NCBI RefSeq assembly: GCF_000313135.1
Contig: NW_004457245.1
Location: 138,509 to 202,508, forward strand
Direction: 5' to 3'
From: Acanthamoeba castellanii str. Neff
Lineage: Eukaryota > Discosea > Longamoebia > Acanthamoebidae
DNA length: 64,000 nt
Both the position numbers and the translations under genes were made by a program. The notes under the pieces are model-generated. The model was not told the origin of the DNA and did not search any database. It saw only the letters and a program-made list of their open reading frames with translations. Positions 13,701 to 25,237 of this stretch are shown piece by piece (position 1 is the first letter of the stretch; each line of letters starts with the position of its first letter).

Positions 13701-15965
13701 GCAGCTCTTCCAGTGCCGCCTCCTTGGCCTCGAGCGCCTCCTCCCACTCCTGCTCCTTCGCCGCCAGCTGCTCCCGCAGCTCTCGCACCACTTCACTCTC
13801 GGCCTCTTCGTCTTCCTCTCGCTGCAGCGCCGCGGCCTCGTCGTTGGCGGTGGCCAGCTCCTCGCGCAGCTCCTCCAGCGCTGCCTCTTGTTCTTCGGCG
13901 GCCGCATCCAGTTGGGCCTGCTTGGCCTCAAGCTGCCCATCGAGCTCGCGCACCGTCGCTTCGTTCTCCTGCGCGGCCGCGCTCCATTCGCTCTCGCGGG
14001 CCGCCAGCTGGCCCCGCAGCTCTTCCAGCGCCGCCTCCTTCTCGGCCAGCCGCTCGCGCAATTCGTCGAGCGTGGCACTCCACTCCGCCTGCTTGGCATT
14101 CCACTCATTCTCCCTCGCTTCAAGCATCGCATTCCATTCATTCTCCTTGCCCTCCAGCGTCGCGGTCCACTCGTGAAGCTGGCCGTTGAAGCTCTGCTGC
14201 TTGTCGCCCTCCAGCCGGTCGACGATGGCCTTGAGCTGCTGCTCGATCTCGTCGGCCTCCGCGCGCCGCTCGTTCTCGCGCGCCTCCCGCTCGCGCTCCC
14301 ACTCGCGCTCCTTCGTCTGTGCCGCATCCGTGACCTGCGCCAGCTCGGCCTCGAGCCTGTCCAGCTCTCGCTGGGCGTCGGCCAGCTGCGCGCTGAGCGT
14401 CGCGACCTCCTCCGCCCTTCGTTCTCTGTCATCTTCGTCGTCTTCGCTTTCCTTTGTCGTCTTCGCTCTTTCCGCTTTGATCTCCGCGCGCAGCTCGGCC
14501 AGGCCGTGCTCCGCAGCCGCGCGGCTCTGCTTGGCGGCCTCCAGCTCGCGCTCCAGCTCGACATACTTGGCATTCTCGTCATTCCGCTGTCGCTTCATGC
14601 GCTCGACCTCGGCCAGCATGCCATGAATGTTGGTCTGCTGGGCCTCGCCGTCCTGCTGGTACCGGTGGACGATGGCCTCCAGGCTCGCAGACCTCTCGCG
14701 CTCGCGCTCGATCTGGCCCTCGAGGTCGGCCACGCGGTCGGCGAGCTCGTGGCGGGCGCGCTTGAGCTCGACGACCAGCTGCGACGAAGCTTGCTGCTGC
14801 TTGTCGCCGTCGCTCGGCCGCCCCATGGCATCGCCGTTCCCATTCGGTTGCTGGGACGGGCCGTGGCGCACGAACGGTCCCCGCAGCCTGCGCTCACATC
14901 GAATCAATGGTGTGTGTCGTGTCGTGTGTCGTGTGTCGTGTGTCGTGTGTCGTGTGTCGTGTGTCGTGTGTCGTGTGTCGTGTGTCGTGTGTCGTGTGTC
15001 GTGTGTCGTGTGTCGTGTGTCGTGTGTCGTGTGTCGTGTGTCGTGTGTCGTGTGTCGTGTGTCGTGTGTCGTGTGTCCGTGTGCCGTGTGCCTGGAGGAG
15101 GTGGGAGAGTACCGTTCGATCTCTTCCAACAGTTCGATCTGCTTTTCGCTGAGCTTACGGCAGTTGCGCTCCATCTCCTGCATGAGGCCCTGCACCCGCT
15201 GGCCGTTCTCCTTTTCCATCTGCGCCACCGACTCGGCGCGCTTGACCTTCTCTGTCCACACCCTGCGCTCCTCCTCCCTCACCTCCTCCACCCTACGCGC
15301 GCCATCGAAATCAGCACTCGCCGCACACGCGCACGACACGCACGACACACAACGTAGGCAGGTACGCACTTTCGCTGGGTGACTTCTTCGGCGGAGCGGC
15401 GGGCGCGGACCACCTCCTGCCCCAGTGCGCGGAGCTTGGCGCCGACGGCCTCCAGGGCGTCATCCTTCTGCTCGGCCTCCTCGCGCAGCTGCGCCACGGC
15501 CGCGTCGGCCGCGTCGAGCCGGGCGCGCGCCTCGCTGAGCGCGTCGGCCTTCTCCCGCAGGGCCTCGCGCAGCCGGGCCTCGCTGTCGACGAATTTGCCG
15601 AGCTTGACCTCAACCTCGCCCAGCAGGTGGTCCTTCTCGCGCAGCTGCGCCCGTTGCTGCTTGGCGGCCTGGGCGTCCTGGGCCGCCTGCTGGCGCCACT
15701 CGTCGACCTCACGCAGCAGCGCGCGCCGCTCGGCCTCAGCCTCGCGCTTGGTGTCGTCGACCACGCGCGACGCGGCGGCCTCGGCCGTGTGCAGGGCCTC
15801 CTCGAGCCGCCGCTCGCGCGCCCGGGCCTCCTCGACCTCGGCCTTCCACTTGGTGGTCAGGTCCTGGATCTGTTCGTCCTTCCCGCGCAACAGCTTGTGC
15901 AGTTCGTCCTTCATCTTCTTCTCCTGTTTGTAGAGTGACTGTGAGTCGCTCGTTCGTATGTGTCG

Positions 15966-16021
<56 letters not shown>

Positions 16022-17400
16022 GTTGCGTGTGTTGCGTGTGTGTGCCGCGTGTGACGCGCACCACCTCCTGCAGGTCGATGGCTTGCTTCTTGAGTAGGAT
16101 GTTCTTGGTCTGCAGCTTCTGCTTGAACGTACGGATCTTGTCGTCCCACTCCTGCTTCTGCGCCTGGACCGCGCGCTCGAGCTCGGCCCGCTCCTGCTCT
16201 CCGGCGCGCGCGTCGGCCTCCAGCCGCAGCCGCAGCTGCTTCTCGAGGTTGAGCGCGTCGCTCAGGGCACGCGCGCGCTTCTCGCCCACCTCGTGCTGCT
16301 CGACGGCGTTCTCGAGCTCCCACTCCTTCTCCTCCAGGTCCTGCTGGGCCTTCTCGCGCGCGGCGCGCTCAGTCTGGGCCTGGGCCTGGGCCGCGACCAG
16401 CTCCTGCTCGATGCGCTCGCGGCGCTTGCGCTCGTCGCGGCCGCGGCCCACGGCGGCGTCGAGCTCCTTCTCCAGGCGCACGCGCACCTCGCGCTCCTCG
16501 ACCACGCTGCGCTGGACGGTGTCGATCTCGTGCTTGACCTGCTCGAGCACCTTGCGCATGCCGTCGGCCTTGTCGCTCTCGGCCTTGAGCCGGCGCCGCG
16601 CGTCGTCGGCCTCATGCTGCAGCCGCTCGCGCTCCTGCCGCGCGGCCTTCTCCTGCGCTCGGGCTTCGTCGCGTTCGCGTTCGGCGCGCTGGCGCTCGGC
16701 GGCGAGCTTGTCGCGCTGCTCGGCGTGCTGGCGCGACTCGCCCTGGACCCGGGCGAGGGCCTGCTGGCACTCGTGGAGCTCCTCCTCGAGCCGCTGGACC
16801 ACCGTGATGTCCTCGTTCTGCCACTTGGCATATTGTCTGCATGTGTGCCGTGTGCCGTGTGCCGTGTGCCGTGTGCCGTGTGCCGTGTGCCGTGTGCCGT
16901 GTGCCGTGTGCCGTGTGCCGTGTGCCGTGTGCCGTGTGCCGTGTGCCGTGTGCCGTGTGCCGTGTGCCGTGTGCCGTGTGCCGTGTGCCGTGTGATTGCC
17001 AGTGGCGAGGTCAGCGTGCTTGCGCCGAAGCCATCATCAGAGAAAAGTGAACAAAGAGGGAGTCGAGACCTGATGAGCTGCCCATCTTCATCTGTGAGCT
17101 GGTTCTTGAGTGCTGCGATATGCTCGCGAAAGAAGGCCTTCTCTTCCCTGGATGGAGTAAGATGAAGTTGAATGGAAGTGATGACAGCGAGGGCATAGAG
17201 GTGATTATGAGGCGGTGGAGCAAGTACCTCCTCTTGTTACGTTCAATTTCGAATCGTTGCCTCAGATCTTCGATTTCTGTTTTCAATTCCTCTTCAATGT
17301 CGCCGTGGCGTAGCAGGTCATCGAATCGCGACAGCACCGCGGCTGCCTTGGCAGAGCCTCCGCGGCCCCGCCCCTTCATCTTCGCCCTCTTCTCTTCCAT
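10752..17400 (-). CDS. Very large coiled-coil protein (about 2000 residues)
   Basis: The start is the ATG at 17398-17400 (product begins MEEKRAKMKGRGRGGS); the stop is at 10752-10754. Nearly the whole product is heptad-patterned and rich in E, R, A, L, Q and K. It includes regularly spaced Trp in units such as KEREWEEALEAKEREWDAVL and EELREELATAND. A strongly acidic stretch (Glu/Asp/Asn, near 11840-12110) separates two coiled-coil blocks, and the C-terminus is basic (KTKKKLRRKTKQ). The introns contain CGTGTGT (14911-15088), GT (15966-16015) and GTGTGCC (16842-16993) arrays. Within the coding part a 378-bp unit is tandemly repeated (from about 13462 and again from 13840). Near 13430-13445 a one-base change is needed to keep the coiled-coil frame. 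Golgin, centrosomal or cytoskeletal roles are all possible; no head domain allows a choice. Confidence 0.7.
14911..15088 (+). repeat. Heptamer array (CGTGTGT)n in an intron
   Basis: About 25 copies of CGTGTGT, nearly perfect, lie in an intron of the coiled-coil gene. The unit has no stop codon in any frame on either strand, so the intron stays open when read through. Confidence 0.95.
15966..16035 (+). repeat. GT dinucleotide array in an intron
   Basis: A GT run of about 50 bases grades into GCGTGTGTT units, inside an intron of the coiled-coil gene. Confidence 0.9.
16842..16993 (+). repeat. Heptamer array (GTGTGCC)n in an intron
   Basis: About 21 near-perfect copies of GTGTGCC lie in a 5' intron of the coiled-coil gene. 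It differs from the 14911 array by one base per unit (C for T), so two separate expansions of related heptamers sit in the same gene. Confidence 0.95.
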
Positions 17401-17483
17401 TCCTCACCGGGGGGGAAGGTGCGATTGGAGATTCGATCCGTTGCTATCTGCTCTAATTCTATTTCTACGTGAACGATCTCGAC

Positions 17484-17819
17484 ATGAACCGAGACGGCCG
17501 GACGAGCACGTGGACCCTCCCGATGAAGCGAGATATCAACTCAAGCGATCTGTCGCGCGAGATGCGTGACACGTCAGCCTTTTCTCCTTCTATTTCTTCT
17601 TCTTTTGTTTTACACCATACCCCAAGAGCTTCGTTTGGCTTCACGTCACTGCATCGAAGGCCTGGGCTCCAGCTTGAACGGTCCCAAGCTCATGATGGGT
17701 CCGCCAAACTTCGGTCCTCCAACCCTGTCGCCAACCTCCATCATCAGCCTGTGCGGTGTGTGCGGTGTGTGCGGTTGGGGTGCACAGTGGTTGAAGTCTA
17801 CCGTATCTGGAGCATGTAG
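17484..17819 (+). CDS. Candidate small gene of unknown function opposite the arrestin-like gene's 3' end
   Basis: The ATG at 17484 opens an exon reading MNRDGRTSTWTLPMKRDINS. If spliced from GATGC|GTGACA (17565) to CCCAAG (17626), the frame continues into a protein-like segment with GPKLMMGPPNFGPPTLSPTS. A second splice over the GTGTGCGG tract (about 17754-17783) would give a short last exon ending at 17819, about 80 residues in all. The last exon would overlap the end of the arrestin-like gene on the other strand, which lowers confidence. The start lies 83 bp from the divergent start of the coiled-coil gene. No family recognised. Confidence 0.3.
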   Translation: MNRDGRTSTWTLPMKRDINSSDLSREMRDTSAFSPSISSSFVLHHTPRASFGFTSLHRRPGLQLERSQAHDGSAKLRSSNPVANLHHQPVRCVRCVRLGCTVVEVYRIWSM

Positions 17820-18646
17820 AAGGTCTCGGTGTGTTCGAGGGCGTCGGGCAGCACGTCGGGCAGCACCACGGAGGGCGGGCTGCTGAACGGGATCTTGAAG
17901 CGCACGTGGTGGGTGCTCCTGAACTTGCCCTTGATGGGGAACCCGAAGGGCGTCATCACCTCCGTCCGCACCGCCTCCTTCTTCTTCTCCACCCTCAGCT
18001 TCGTCTTTTGTTTCTTTTCCTGCATTGCGTATGTGCGGTGTGATGAGCTCGAGTATGAGTGTGTGTGTGTGTGTGTGTGTGTGTGCGGTCGTGCGTGTGC
18101 GGTGACCTGGTCATCGGCGCGATAGCCCATGACGGCGCCGTAGGTGACGTGGCAAAGGGACATGGCGATCTCCTTGATGACCTGCATCGTGTGGTTCCTG
18201 ATCTCCAGTTCCACGGGGATGTTGTCGCCCACGTAGAAGCGCTTCCTGGGCGACTTGGCCACCAGGATGACCATCGTCGATGCCTTCTTGGGCACCTTCT
18301 TCACCTTGCATTGACACTCTGTGTCCCAAAAGTAGTCCCTGCCCAGCCCTGCACGTGTGTGTGCGTGTGCGGTAGTGAGTGCGCGGGTGCGATTGATGCG
18401 TGTCGGGAGAGTGGGGGGGGGGCAGTGCCTTGCGGGTTGGGTGCGTTGTTATAGGCCTGCTCGAGTTTGAGCATGCCCACGCGCTTTTGCTCATCGATGG
18501 CCGCCAATCCGTGGCGGGTGTAGTTCACCACCAGGTTGGTGCGGCCCATGGGCTCTTCCTCCTCCTGCTTCTCCTTTTCTGCAGCCGCCTGACACCACTG
18601 GCTGCACGAGCAAGGCTATGGTGAGGCAAAGGTTGCTCCCTTTACA

Positions 18647-18702
<56 letters not shown>

Positions 18703-19521
18703 CACACACAGTCTCGAGACGCAGGATGGGGCACCTCTGAGTCTGCTCTTCCGTGGGTGCGTTGGACAGGCCTGCGTCGGGTTCGGGCACGGGATGACCC
18801 ATGTGCCTTCTGATCGACATCTGCGCCAGCCGGTTGGCTTCCGCCATCGATACACTCTTGCGCCTCCTGCCATGCGACGCGACGCGACACGATGTCAGAA
18901 TCGATTGGAGAGGGGGCTGTGGCGAGAGGTTATACGAGTTGGAGCGGAAGGCCAGGCCGGCTTGAGGTTGAGGCAGGTCGGGCAGCTGATTGATCGAGCT
19001 CGCTCGCCCTCTGTGTTGCCCGCCGCCGCCGCCGCCGCCCGGCGGGATGTAGACTGAGCGCCGGCGCCACGAGGGCTTGTCGGCCTTCTTGAGGCCCTCC
19101 TCTTTGCGCTTGATCAGCGCCTCCTCGATCGCGGTCAGCGACGCCAGGAGCTTGTCGGCCTTGTACATGAGGTTGAGAATGACCGTTCCTATTTTCCACT
19201 CAATGAAGTGAGCGGCGCAGTACTGCAAGAATGGGAAGACGGGAGAAGAGGTGGACCTTGCTCAGTCTTGGCGACGGTGAAGGGCTTGGAGGGCAGGTTG
19301 AGCTGCATCTCCTCGCCCATCCTGTCCAGCGCGGCCTGCCCCGAGTCCATGGGGGCCTCGAGTTTGCTGCACATCACCCGAAACACCTGCGGGGGCCACA
19401 CAAGGGTCAAGCGTCACAACCCATCCGACCATCAACATCACAATCGAAACAAGACACATGCTTGGGAGGGAGTGAGGCAACGCACCCGATCAAGCCGTGC
19501 TTCCAGCATCTTCGCGTCCAT
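17798..19521 (-). CDS. Arrestin-like protein (arrestin C-domain-like beta-sandwich with helical N-terminal part)
   Basis: The ATG is at 19519-19521 (MDAKMLEARLDR, donor GTGCGT). Helical segments follow (FRVMCSKLEAPMDSGQAALD; MYKADKLLASLTAIEEALIK), then a Ser/Gly/Arg-rich linker with a glycine run. The C-terminal part reads as beta-sandwich: MVILVAKSPRKRFYVGDNIP then VELEIRNHTMQVIKEIAMSL, and late HHVRFKIPFSSPPSVVLPD and HTETFYMLQIR before the stop at 17798. The 'k..fyvGd.Ipv.leI.N.t...ikei.msL' pattern resembles the arrestin C-domain, but the N-domain is not obvious, so this is a resemblance and not a proof. The expected role would be a membrane-cargo adaptor. Introns hold long CA/GT tracts (18059-18095, 18648-18705). 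Confidence 0.45.
18645..18712 (+). repeat. CA dinucleotide array in an intron
   Basis: A pure CA run of about 60 bases lies inside an intron of the arrestin-like gene. Confidence 0.9.
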
Positions 19522-19763
19522 CTTTTTCCTCTTGGGGGTCTTCCTCACCAAAGGGGGACCAAGATCTTGTCCACCCTCCACAAAACAATTTCGTAAAACC
19601 ACAAAACAACACCAAAACCGAACAAGACATTTGCCAAATATTTGGTTCCGATGCAACTGAAAGAGCTGAAAAGCGAAGAATTTTTTTAAAAAAAAGCTAA
19701 CCCACTCGGGTTCGTCTTGTTCAAGAGGCTGAAGCAGAGAAAGGAAGAACAGATGATCACTCT

Positions 19764-22700
19764 TCACGCCACAGAGCGGAACCTGAAGTGGATGTCGGGC
19801 AGCTCGAGCTCGTCGCCGGTCGCGGCGTCCTCGCCCTCTACCGAGAGGAGGAAGAAGTGCTTCGTGGCCGGGATCGTCTTCTTGTTCACCGTGCACCAGA
19901 TGTCCGTCACCCTGCACAGCCCATGTCGTCGTCAACATCATCGTCTACAACATAGTGACGGCGATGAGGGAGAAGAAGAAGAAGAAGAACGTACGGCTGT
20001 TGGAGGCGGGCCTTGTGGCCGGGCAGGTAAGAGGTGTACATGAGCCCCACGCCGCTGGCGATGGAGTTGACGACGATGTTGTGCTCCTCCTTGAAGCGGT
20101 TGACGAGCTCCTGGAGCGTGGTCTGCTCGGTCATGTTGAACTCGATCTTGTCCCACTCGGTCCAGCCCTCCGCCGGATAGCTCTTCGTGCCCTGTACCGC
20201 GCACGTGTGAGAAAAAACGCTGAAGAAGGTGTGCGTGTGCGGTGTGTGCGCGTGCGCGTGCGCATACCTCGGCCTCGTTGCCCTTGTGAACTGCTGGCGG
20301 GAGAGGCTCCGAGAAGGCCCAGAACGGGAGCGCAAGGTTGACGAACGCGTTCTTGAACTGCTCCAGCTTCTTGTCGCCCTGCACCAGCTTGTAGAGCTCC
20401 AGGCACACAAGACCTTTGGGTGGCAAGAGTCAGTCACCACTCGGGCCGCACGCATGACACGCACGAGGCTGGAGACCTACCAGTAATCATGGCCGTGGTG
20501 GTGGCAATGGCAGGAATGATCTTGCCCGCGATCTGCTTGGTCTTGTGCACGTCGGCCTCCTTGATGGAGTAGTTGCGCGCCCTAAGGTTGGAGGCGGCAG
20601 TGATGAAGGCCATGTGGTAGTTGGTGTCGTCGTCCTTCTCAAAATTGATCGGCTTCAACCGCCAGTCGCCCACCTGCTGCCTATCGGGGAGGGACCCGAC
20701 GATCCGCTGGATGGCCGCCTCGTCCGCGTCGTGTTCGTCACCGCCACCGCTGGGCTCCTCCTGCTGGCCAGGGTCCGTCTGGATTTTGACTGTGTTGTGT
20801 GTTGTGTGAGCCGACACCTACGCGCTTGAGAGTGACGAAGAAGAATAGGGAACTTACCCTTCTTAGGCACGAATGTGGGCACGGTGGTGGTCTTCAGGAC
20901 CTCGTGGATCTCCTCCATCGAGATATGGTCGTCGATGCCGTAGAGGTGCGCCAGGAGCTTGGTGCCGGCGATGATGAAATCCATGTGCAGCGTGTCGTCC
21001 TCGGAAAACGCGAGCGCGCGGGGGAAGCGCTTGGGACCCGACCAAAAGCGAACCTGTTGGTGTGTCGGCGCGTGACGTGTGTTAATCGACCAAGGTCGCT
21101 ACATACAAGAGCGATCAATTAGAGAAAGGAGGAACATACGCCGTTGGAGGTGATGTGGTCCTCGGGGAAGTTGTAGGCCAGCTGAGCGATGTTGTTGTGG
21201 AAAAGCTCCTCGAAGTGCACGCGCGCCCAGGCCACACAGTCCTTGATGGTAATTGTGTTGCCCTTCTCCAGGTAAGCCTCGATACCCTCCAGCGTCTTCT
21301 TGAGTACGCCAATATTGGTGTTGGCCTTGAGCTTCTTCACGTAGTCGGGGTTGTCCAGGTAGTTGTTCACATCCTCGGCCTGGTTCTTGAAGAAGCCGCC
21401 GAACAAGTCCCTCGCCCACTGTGATGACGAAGCGACACATAAAATTGAACAAAGATGAGATCCAGCACAATGACTGCGAGCTGCGCTCGGGTGTGTCTTA
21501 CCTCGATGGTGTGCTCGATCTTGTTGGGGAAGTTCTTGAGCGTGCACATGGGAATGGTCTTCTCGGGAGGATCGGCCGAGGCCGAGTACGACTCGGTCTT
21601 GTGGGGCAAGACGACCTGCGTGTTGGCCTTGGCGCCGAGGGTGCCAGACTCGAGGAGAGGCTTGCCGTAGGTGACGCACTGGTAATCGGTGTAGCGGCGG
21701 GCCTCAAGGTTGTCCAGAGCATTGCACACGCCGTCGAGAGAACGCCAGAATTCCTCCGTGAAGGTTTCTGTAACAAAGTCAAGAAATCAGTGTCGATATA
21801 CCACAAGACAGAAAGTGCAGGCGCTGAACTAGTCGTAGTGGGCGAGCGTACCCTCAGTTTGGACGGGGATCTCGTAGGGTGTCACACGGATGTGAGGATT
21901 CATGACCTTGATCGCCGCCGAGGCGGCCTGCGACTTCATTTTCTGTAAACAAGCAAAGAAAGAAAGTATGAGGAACACCACACCGCGCGAGGGCCTAGAG
22001 CACAGAAACGAGGTGCTGGATGCGTACGCCAATGTCATAGTCGCGGAAGAGGAACTGGCGGTTGAGGTTGGACTTTTCGATGTTGTCCATGTCCGTCACG
22101 AAGATGGTGCCCTTCTCGCCGCAGGCCAGACCCATCATGGCAAAGTTCTTCAGGAACTCGCATCCGAGGGCACCCGCACCGCAGAGGAAGTACTTCTGCT
22201 GCTCGAGCTTGTCCTGGAACGACTTGCCGAACACGGCAATCTGGTTGTCGTAGCGGCTGCCCACCGGGGCGTGGTCGGCGAGGTTGAGCTCGCTGGGCAG
22301 GGCCTCGACGGCGTCGAAGTAGAACCACTGGAAGAGGGGGTGGAACTTGCCCGAGATCTTGAGCACTTCTTGCGCCGTGATACCGCCGAAGAAGGCGTTC
22401 TGTGCGAGGGTGAGAACTAGGGTGAGATTGCTGCAGACGAACTTACTGGGCGAGGAAGCCGTACCATAGGGCTCAGGTCGCCACGCGAGAACATGGCCAG
22501 CTTTCTGATAATGTCCTCATCGATCTCCTCCACCTCGTGCACCTTGTCAGCGATTCTGCTGGCGTTCTGTTTGTTTGTACAAATTCCATCAAAGTCACGC
22601 GTTTGAGTCATCATTCCAACGGCACTGAAGTGTGAGCCGAGTGGATTGGGGGTTTACCTCGTTCTTAGCCTGCTGATTCAAGTCTTTGGCCAGCTGGACG

Positions 22701-24384
22701 ACTTCGTTCGCGGCGTTCTCGTCGCCCACGGGCGGCAGCTCGCCGTGTTTGTCCTGGTAGGCCAGGAGGGCCTGGAAGCCAAAGTGCAGCTGCTCGGCGC
22801 GCCCGATCTTGGCAAAGTCGCTCATCGTGAACTCGCCCGGCGTGAGGAAGGACTTGGCAAGCGACGAAAACTTGAGCTCCTTGGGCACCTTCACCTGCTG
22901 AACCACGCCTCCGCGCTCGTACGCCGTGTAACCCGTGGTATCGAGCGCAATCTGGAAAGTATAAGGCCCTGTAGGCAGACGGCAGCTAGGGTGAGCACAA
23001 AAGGTGCGTGATGAAGGATCAGGATGGCTGGGGCGTACCAGTGACGGTGACCTTCACCGGCTTGGCGCTGTTGAGCTCCGTCATGCCCTCGACCTCGTCG
23101 AAGATCACTTGGTCGCCGTCCTCCAGACCGTGCCTGCTCTCGTCGTGCACCGTAACAATAGCGGGGTTGTCCTGCAGGACGGAAGTAGAGCTTCGGTTTA
23201 GAGACAGGCGCACACTGTACAGTCCGCCTTCCTGCACACGCCGCACGCAATACCTGGCTGATCGAGCTGATGATGTGTCTTTCGGGCTCCTCGCCGTTGG
23301 TGTCCACCACGACGAAGCTGTCGCCAAAGTCGGTGAAGATCGTGCCGAAGAGACCCCTGGTCTCGGCCCAGCAGAAGGCGATGCGGTTGTCGTGGCAGTA
23401 GGTGCTCACCCTCGTCAGCTCGGAGGTGGACTTGGCGTTGGTCATCACCACGACCTGGAAAGAGGAGAGGAAGGCCTCGTCCAGGGCTCCCGTGTGGGCA
23501 TTCACGGTCACGTAAGGGTTGAGCTCAGCCACTCGGTGCACGCAGGCCTGTTCACAACCGTGCGTGAGCGTGACGTGCTTGCATGCGTACAATGCAGCAC
23601 TTGCAAGAGAAGTGGTGAAGACGAACCTCAGCTCTGTTTTTGCCCACGTCTTCCTCAAACAGGTAGAACTGCGATGAGAGGTCGCTCAACACTGCCGCTT
23701 CAGTGTCATGGAGAGTCACGGACTTGACGCCAGCGAGGACCACATTCTTGGCTGGTCCAATCCCAAATGGGTTGTGGAGAAGAGTTCACGGTCAGGCGGG
23801 AACACCAAAACAACGCTGCCTCGCATCTTTATCGATCAATAAAGTCGTAATAAAGAGGAAAAAAAGAGCGTACCAATCTCGAGGCCCAGACCCTTGACTC
23901 CGCAGATGAGCACGTTCGTTTCGGCGAGCTTCTTCATGGTCTCCAGTCCCAGGACGTAGACCTGGCGCGAGTACAGTCCCAAATCCAATTTGGACGTAGT
24001 GCGCGCTCGGGCTGGCAGGTGCATCGCGTAGTGAGCACACCCAACGAAGCTGCAACAAGTGCAAGCGTATAAGAAGGAGAGAGCAGTGCGTACAGGTGAG
24101 AAGGCGCTCCTTTCGCACGTCGGCTTTGCCAGCAGCGCGGTCATCTGATTCGGTGCTTTGCTGTAAAATTCAAATTTTGGAAGATGAAGAGAAAAATGAG
24201 AAATGACACAAGAGGGTGAGGGTCTTGGCCACGTGCAATCAACCACGCAAGGCCCTGAACACTCCACAACGAGCGGCAGTGATAAACAAAAGAAACATGA
24301 CAGAGTAATCATGCAAAAAGACCATCACCCTACTGATTTGCCATCCGCGACAAGTCTTGAACTTACCTCGTGGGTGCGCTTCAT
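19764..24384 (-). CDS. UBA1: Ubiquitin-activating enzyme E1
   Basis: Exon 1 is MKRTHE (24367-24384) with an excellent donor GTAAGT. A second exon from about 24161 and a third from about 24010 keep frame into [18 protein letters not shown], the usual E1 N-terminus. Visible landmarks in order: first adenylation half ([14 protein letters not shown], then [14 protein letters not shown]); second adenylation half with [19 protein letters not shown], an ATP-binding glycine motif, and [18 protein letters not shown]; the catalytic cysteine in [18 protein letters not shown] joined over an intron to WARDLFGG; and the C-terminal ubiquitin-fold domain ending HFRFRSVA. E1 adenylates ubiquitin and forms the thioester passed to E2s, in nucleus and cytosol. 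All key residues that I can see are intact. It has about 17 short introns. Confidence 0.93.
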
Positions 24385-25237
24385 CGCTAGCGTAGCAGTC
24401 GATATGCAGTGGCTGTATATCTATTGAATATTGGGCTGGCTCGTGTGTCACGACGCGCAGATGTAGCAAAAAGAATAGATGGCAAAAAGAGAAAATAACA
24501 GCTTTGTGCCTTTGAAATATTTCTTAGAAATGTCTGAAACACCAGCAAACGTTGTTCATTCCACACTGCACACACACTGCATACTTGGTGGTCGTAAGGT
24601 AATCACGCGCAAAATCAACAGCCATGACAGGTTTGCTCAATCGAGGAGATGGACGTAGATGCCAGCGTGCCATGCACCATTCGAGGCGCGGGCTGGCATG
24701 ACCGCGTTGGACCACGCCGTCGGCGCTGTCGGCTCCTTCAGGAAGTCGTGCTGCTGTTGCAGCCCTTTCTTGTAATGCACGCCGCGATCATGATCGGGCA
24801 TAAACAGATGTGCTGTAGGCCGCACCGACGCCCATTAGCGGGAACACTGACGAGAGTACGAGGAGAGGAGGCACTCGTGGGCCGTAAAAAGGAAATACAA
24901 GAAAGAAAAAGAAAATGTGCCACAAGTGCATCTGAGTGCGTTGCCTCGAAGTCTTCTTCGCCATCTTTTTGTCTCGTCCCTCTCTCGATTTCTACCCCTG
25001 CAATGAAGAGGCCTTTTCTCGCGCTACCAACAATAACGAGAAGAGGAAACACCCCAGAGTTTTACCTCACCCTCTAGGGGAGGCGGTCATGCACGCATCT
25101 GTAGATGGGCTCTCGTGGTACGTCCGCACACGCAGCGCCGACGTGCTCACGCCTCGCGGCCTTTGTTCGCCAACCATCGCTATAATCTCTGTGGTTGATC
25201 GAAAAGGCCTAGAGCGCGAGCCGCTCCGGCGTCGCAG
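24385..25237. other. Gene-poor interval upstream of UBA1
   Basis: This contains the UBA1 upstream region. A minus-strand frame at 24788-24964 (58 codons, ATG, opens MAKKTSRQRTQM then a hydrophobic stretch) and another terminating at 24637 (contains HYKKGLQQQHDFLKEPTAPT) look weakly protein-like. They cannot be joined into a convincing model. Base composition is less GC-rich than in the genes around. Confidence 0.4.

Noticed and set aside
14907..15152. Long open frames reading VCRVSCVV or HTTHDTRH repeats as proteins
   Set aside because: They are read-through of the stop-free CGTGTGT array inside an intron. The flanking coding frames and splice sites show that it is spliced out.
16842..16993. 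Heptamer arrays as interstitial telomere repeats
   Set aside because: The units (CGTGTGT, GTGTGCC) are not TTAGGG-like, vary between introns and are confined to introns.
10752..17400. Plus-strand long Ser/Ala/Leu-rich frames opposite the coiled-coil gene as separate genes
   Set aside because: They are antisense shadows created by GC-rich third positions of the coiled-coil codons. They lack splice structure and domain signals.
24788..24964. V-ATPase proteolipid-like gene (because of MGVGAAYSTS)
   Set aside because: The similarity covers only about ten residues; the frame is 58 codons and lacks the four-helix pattern.
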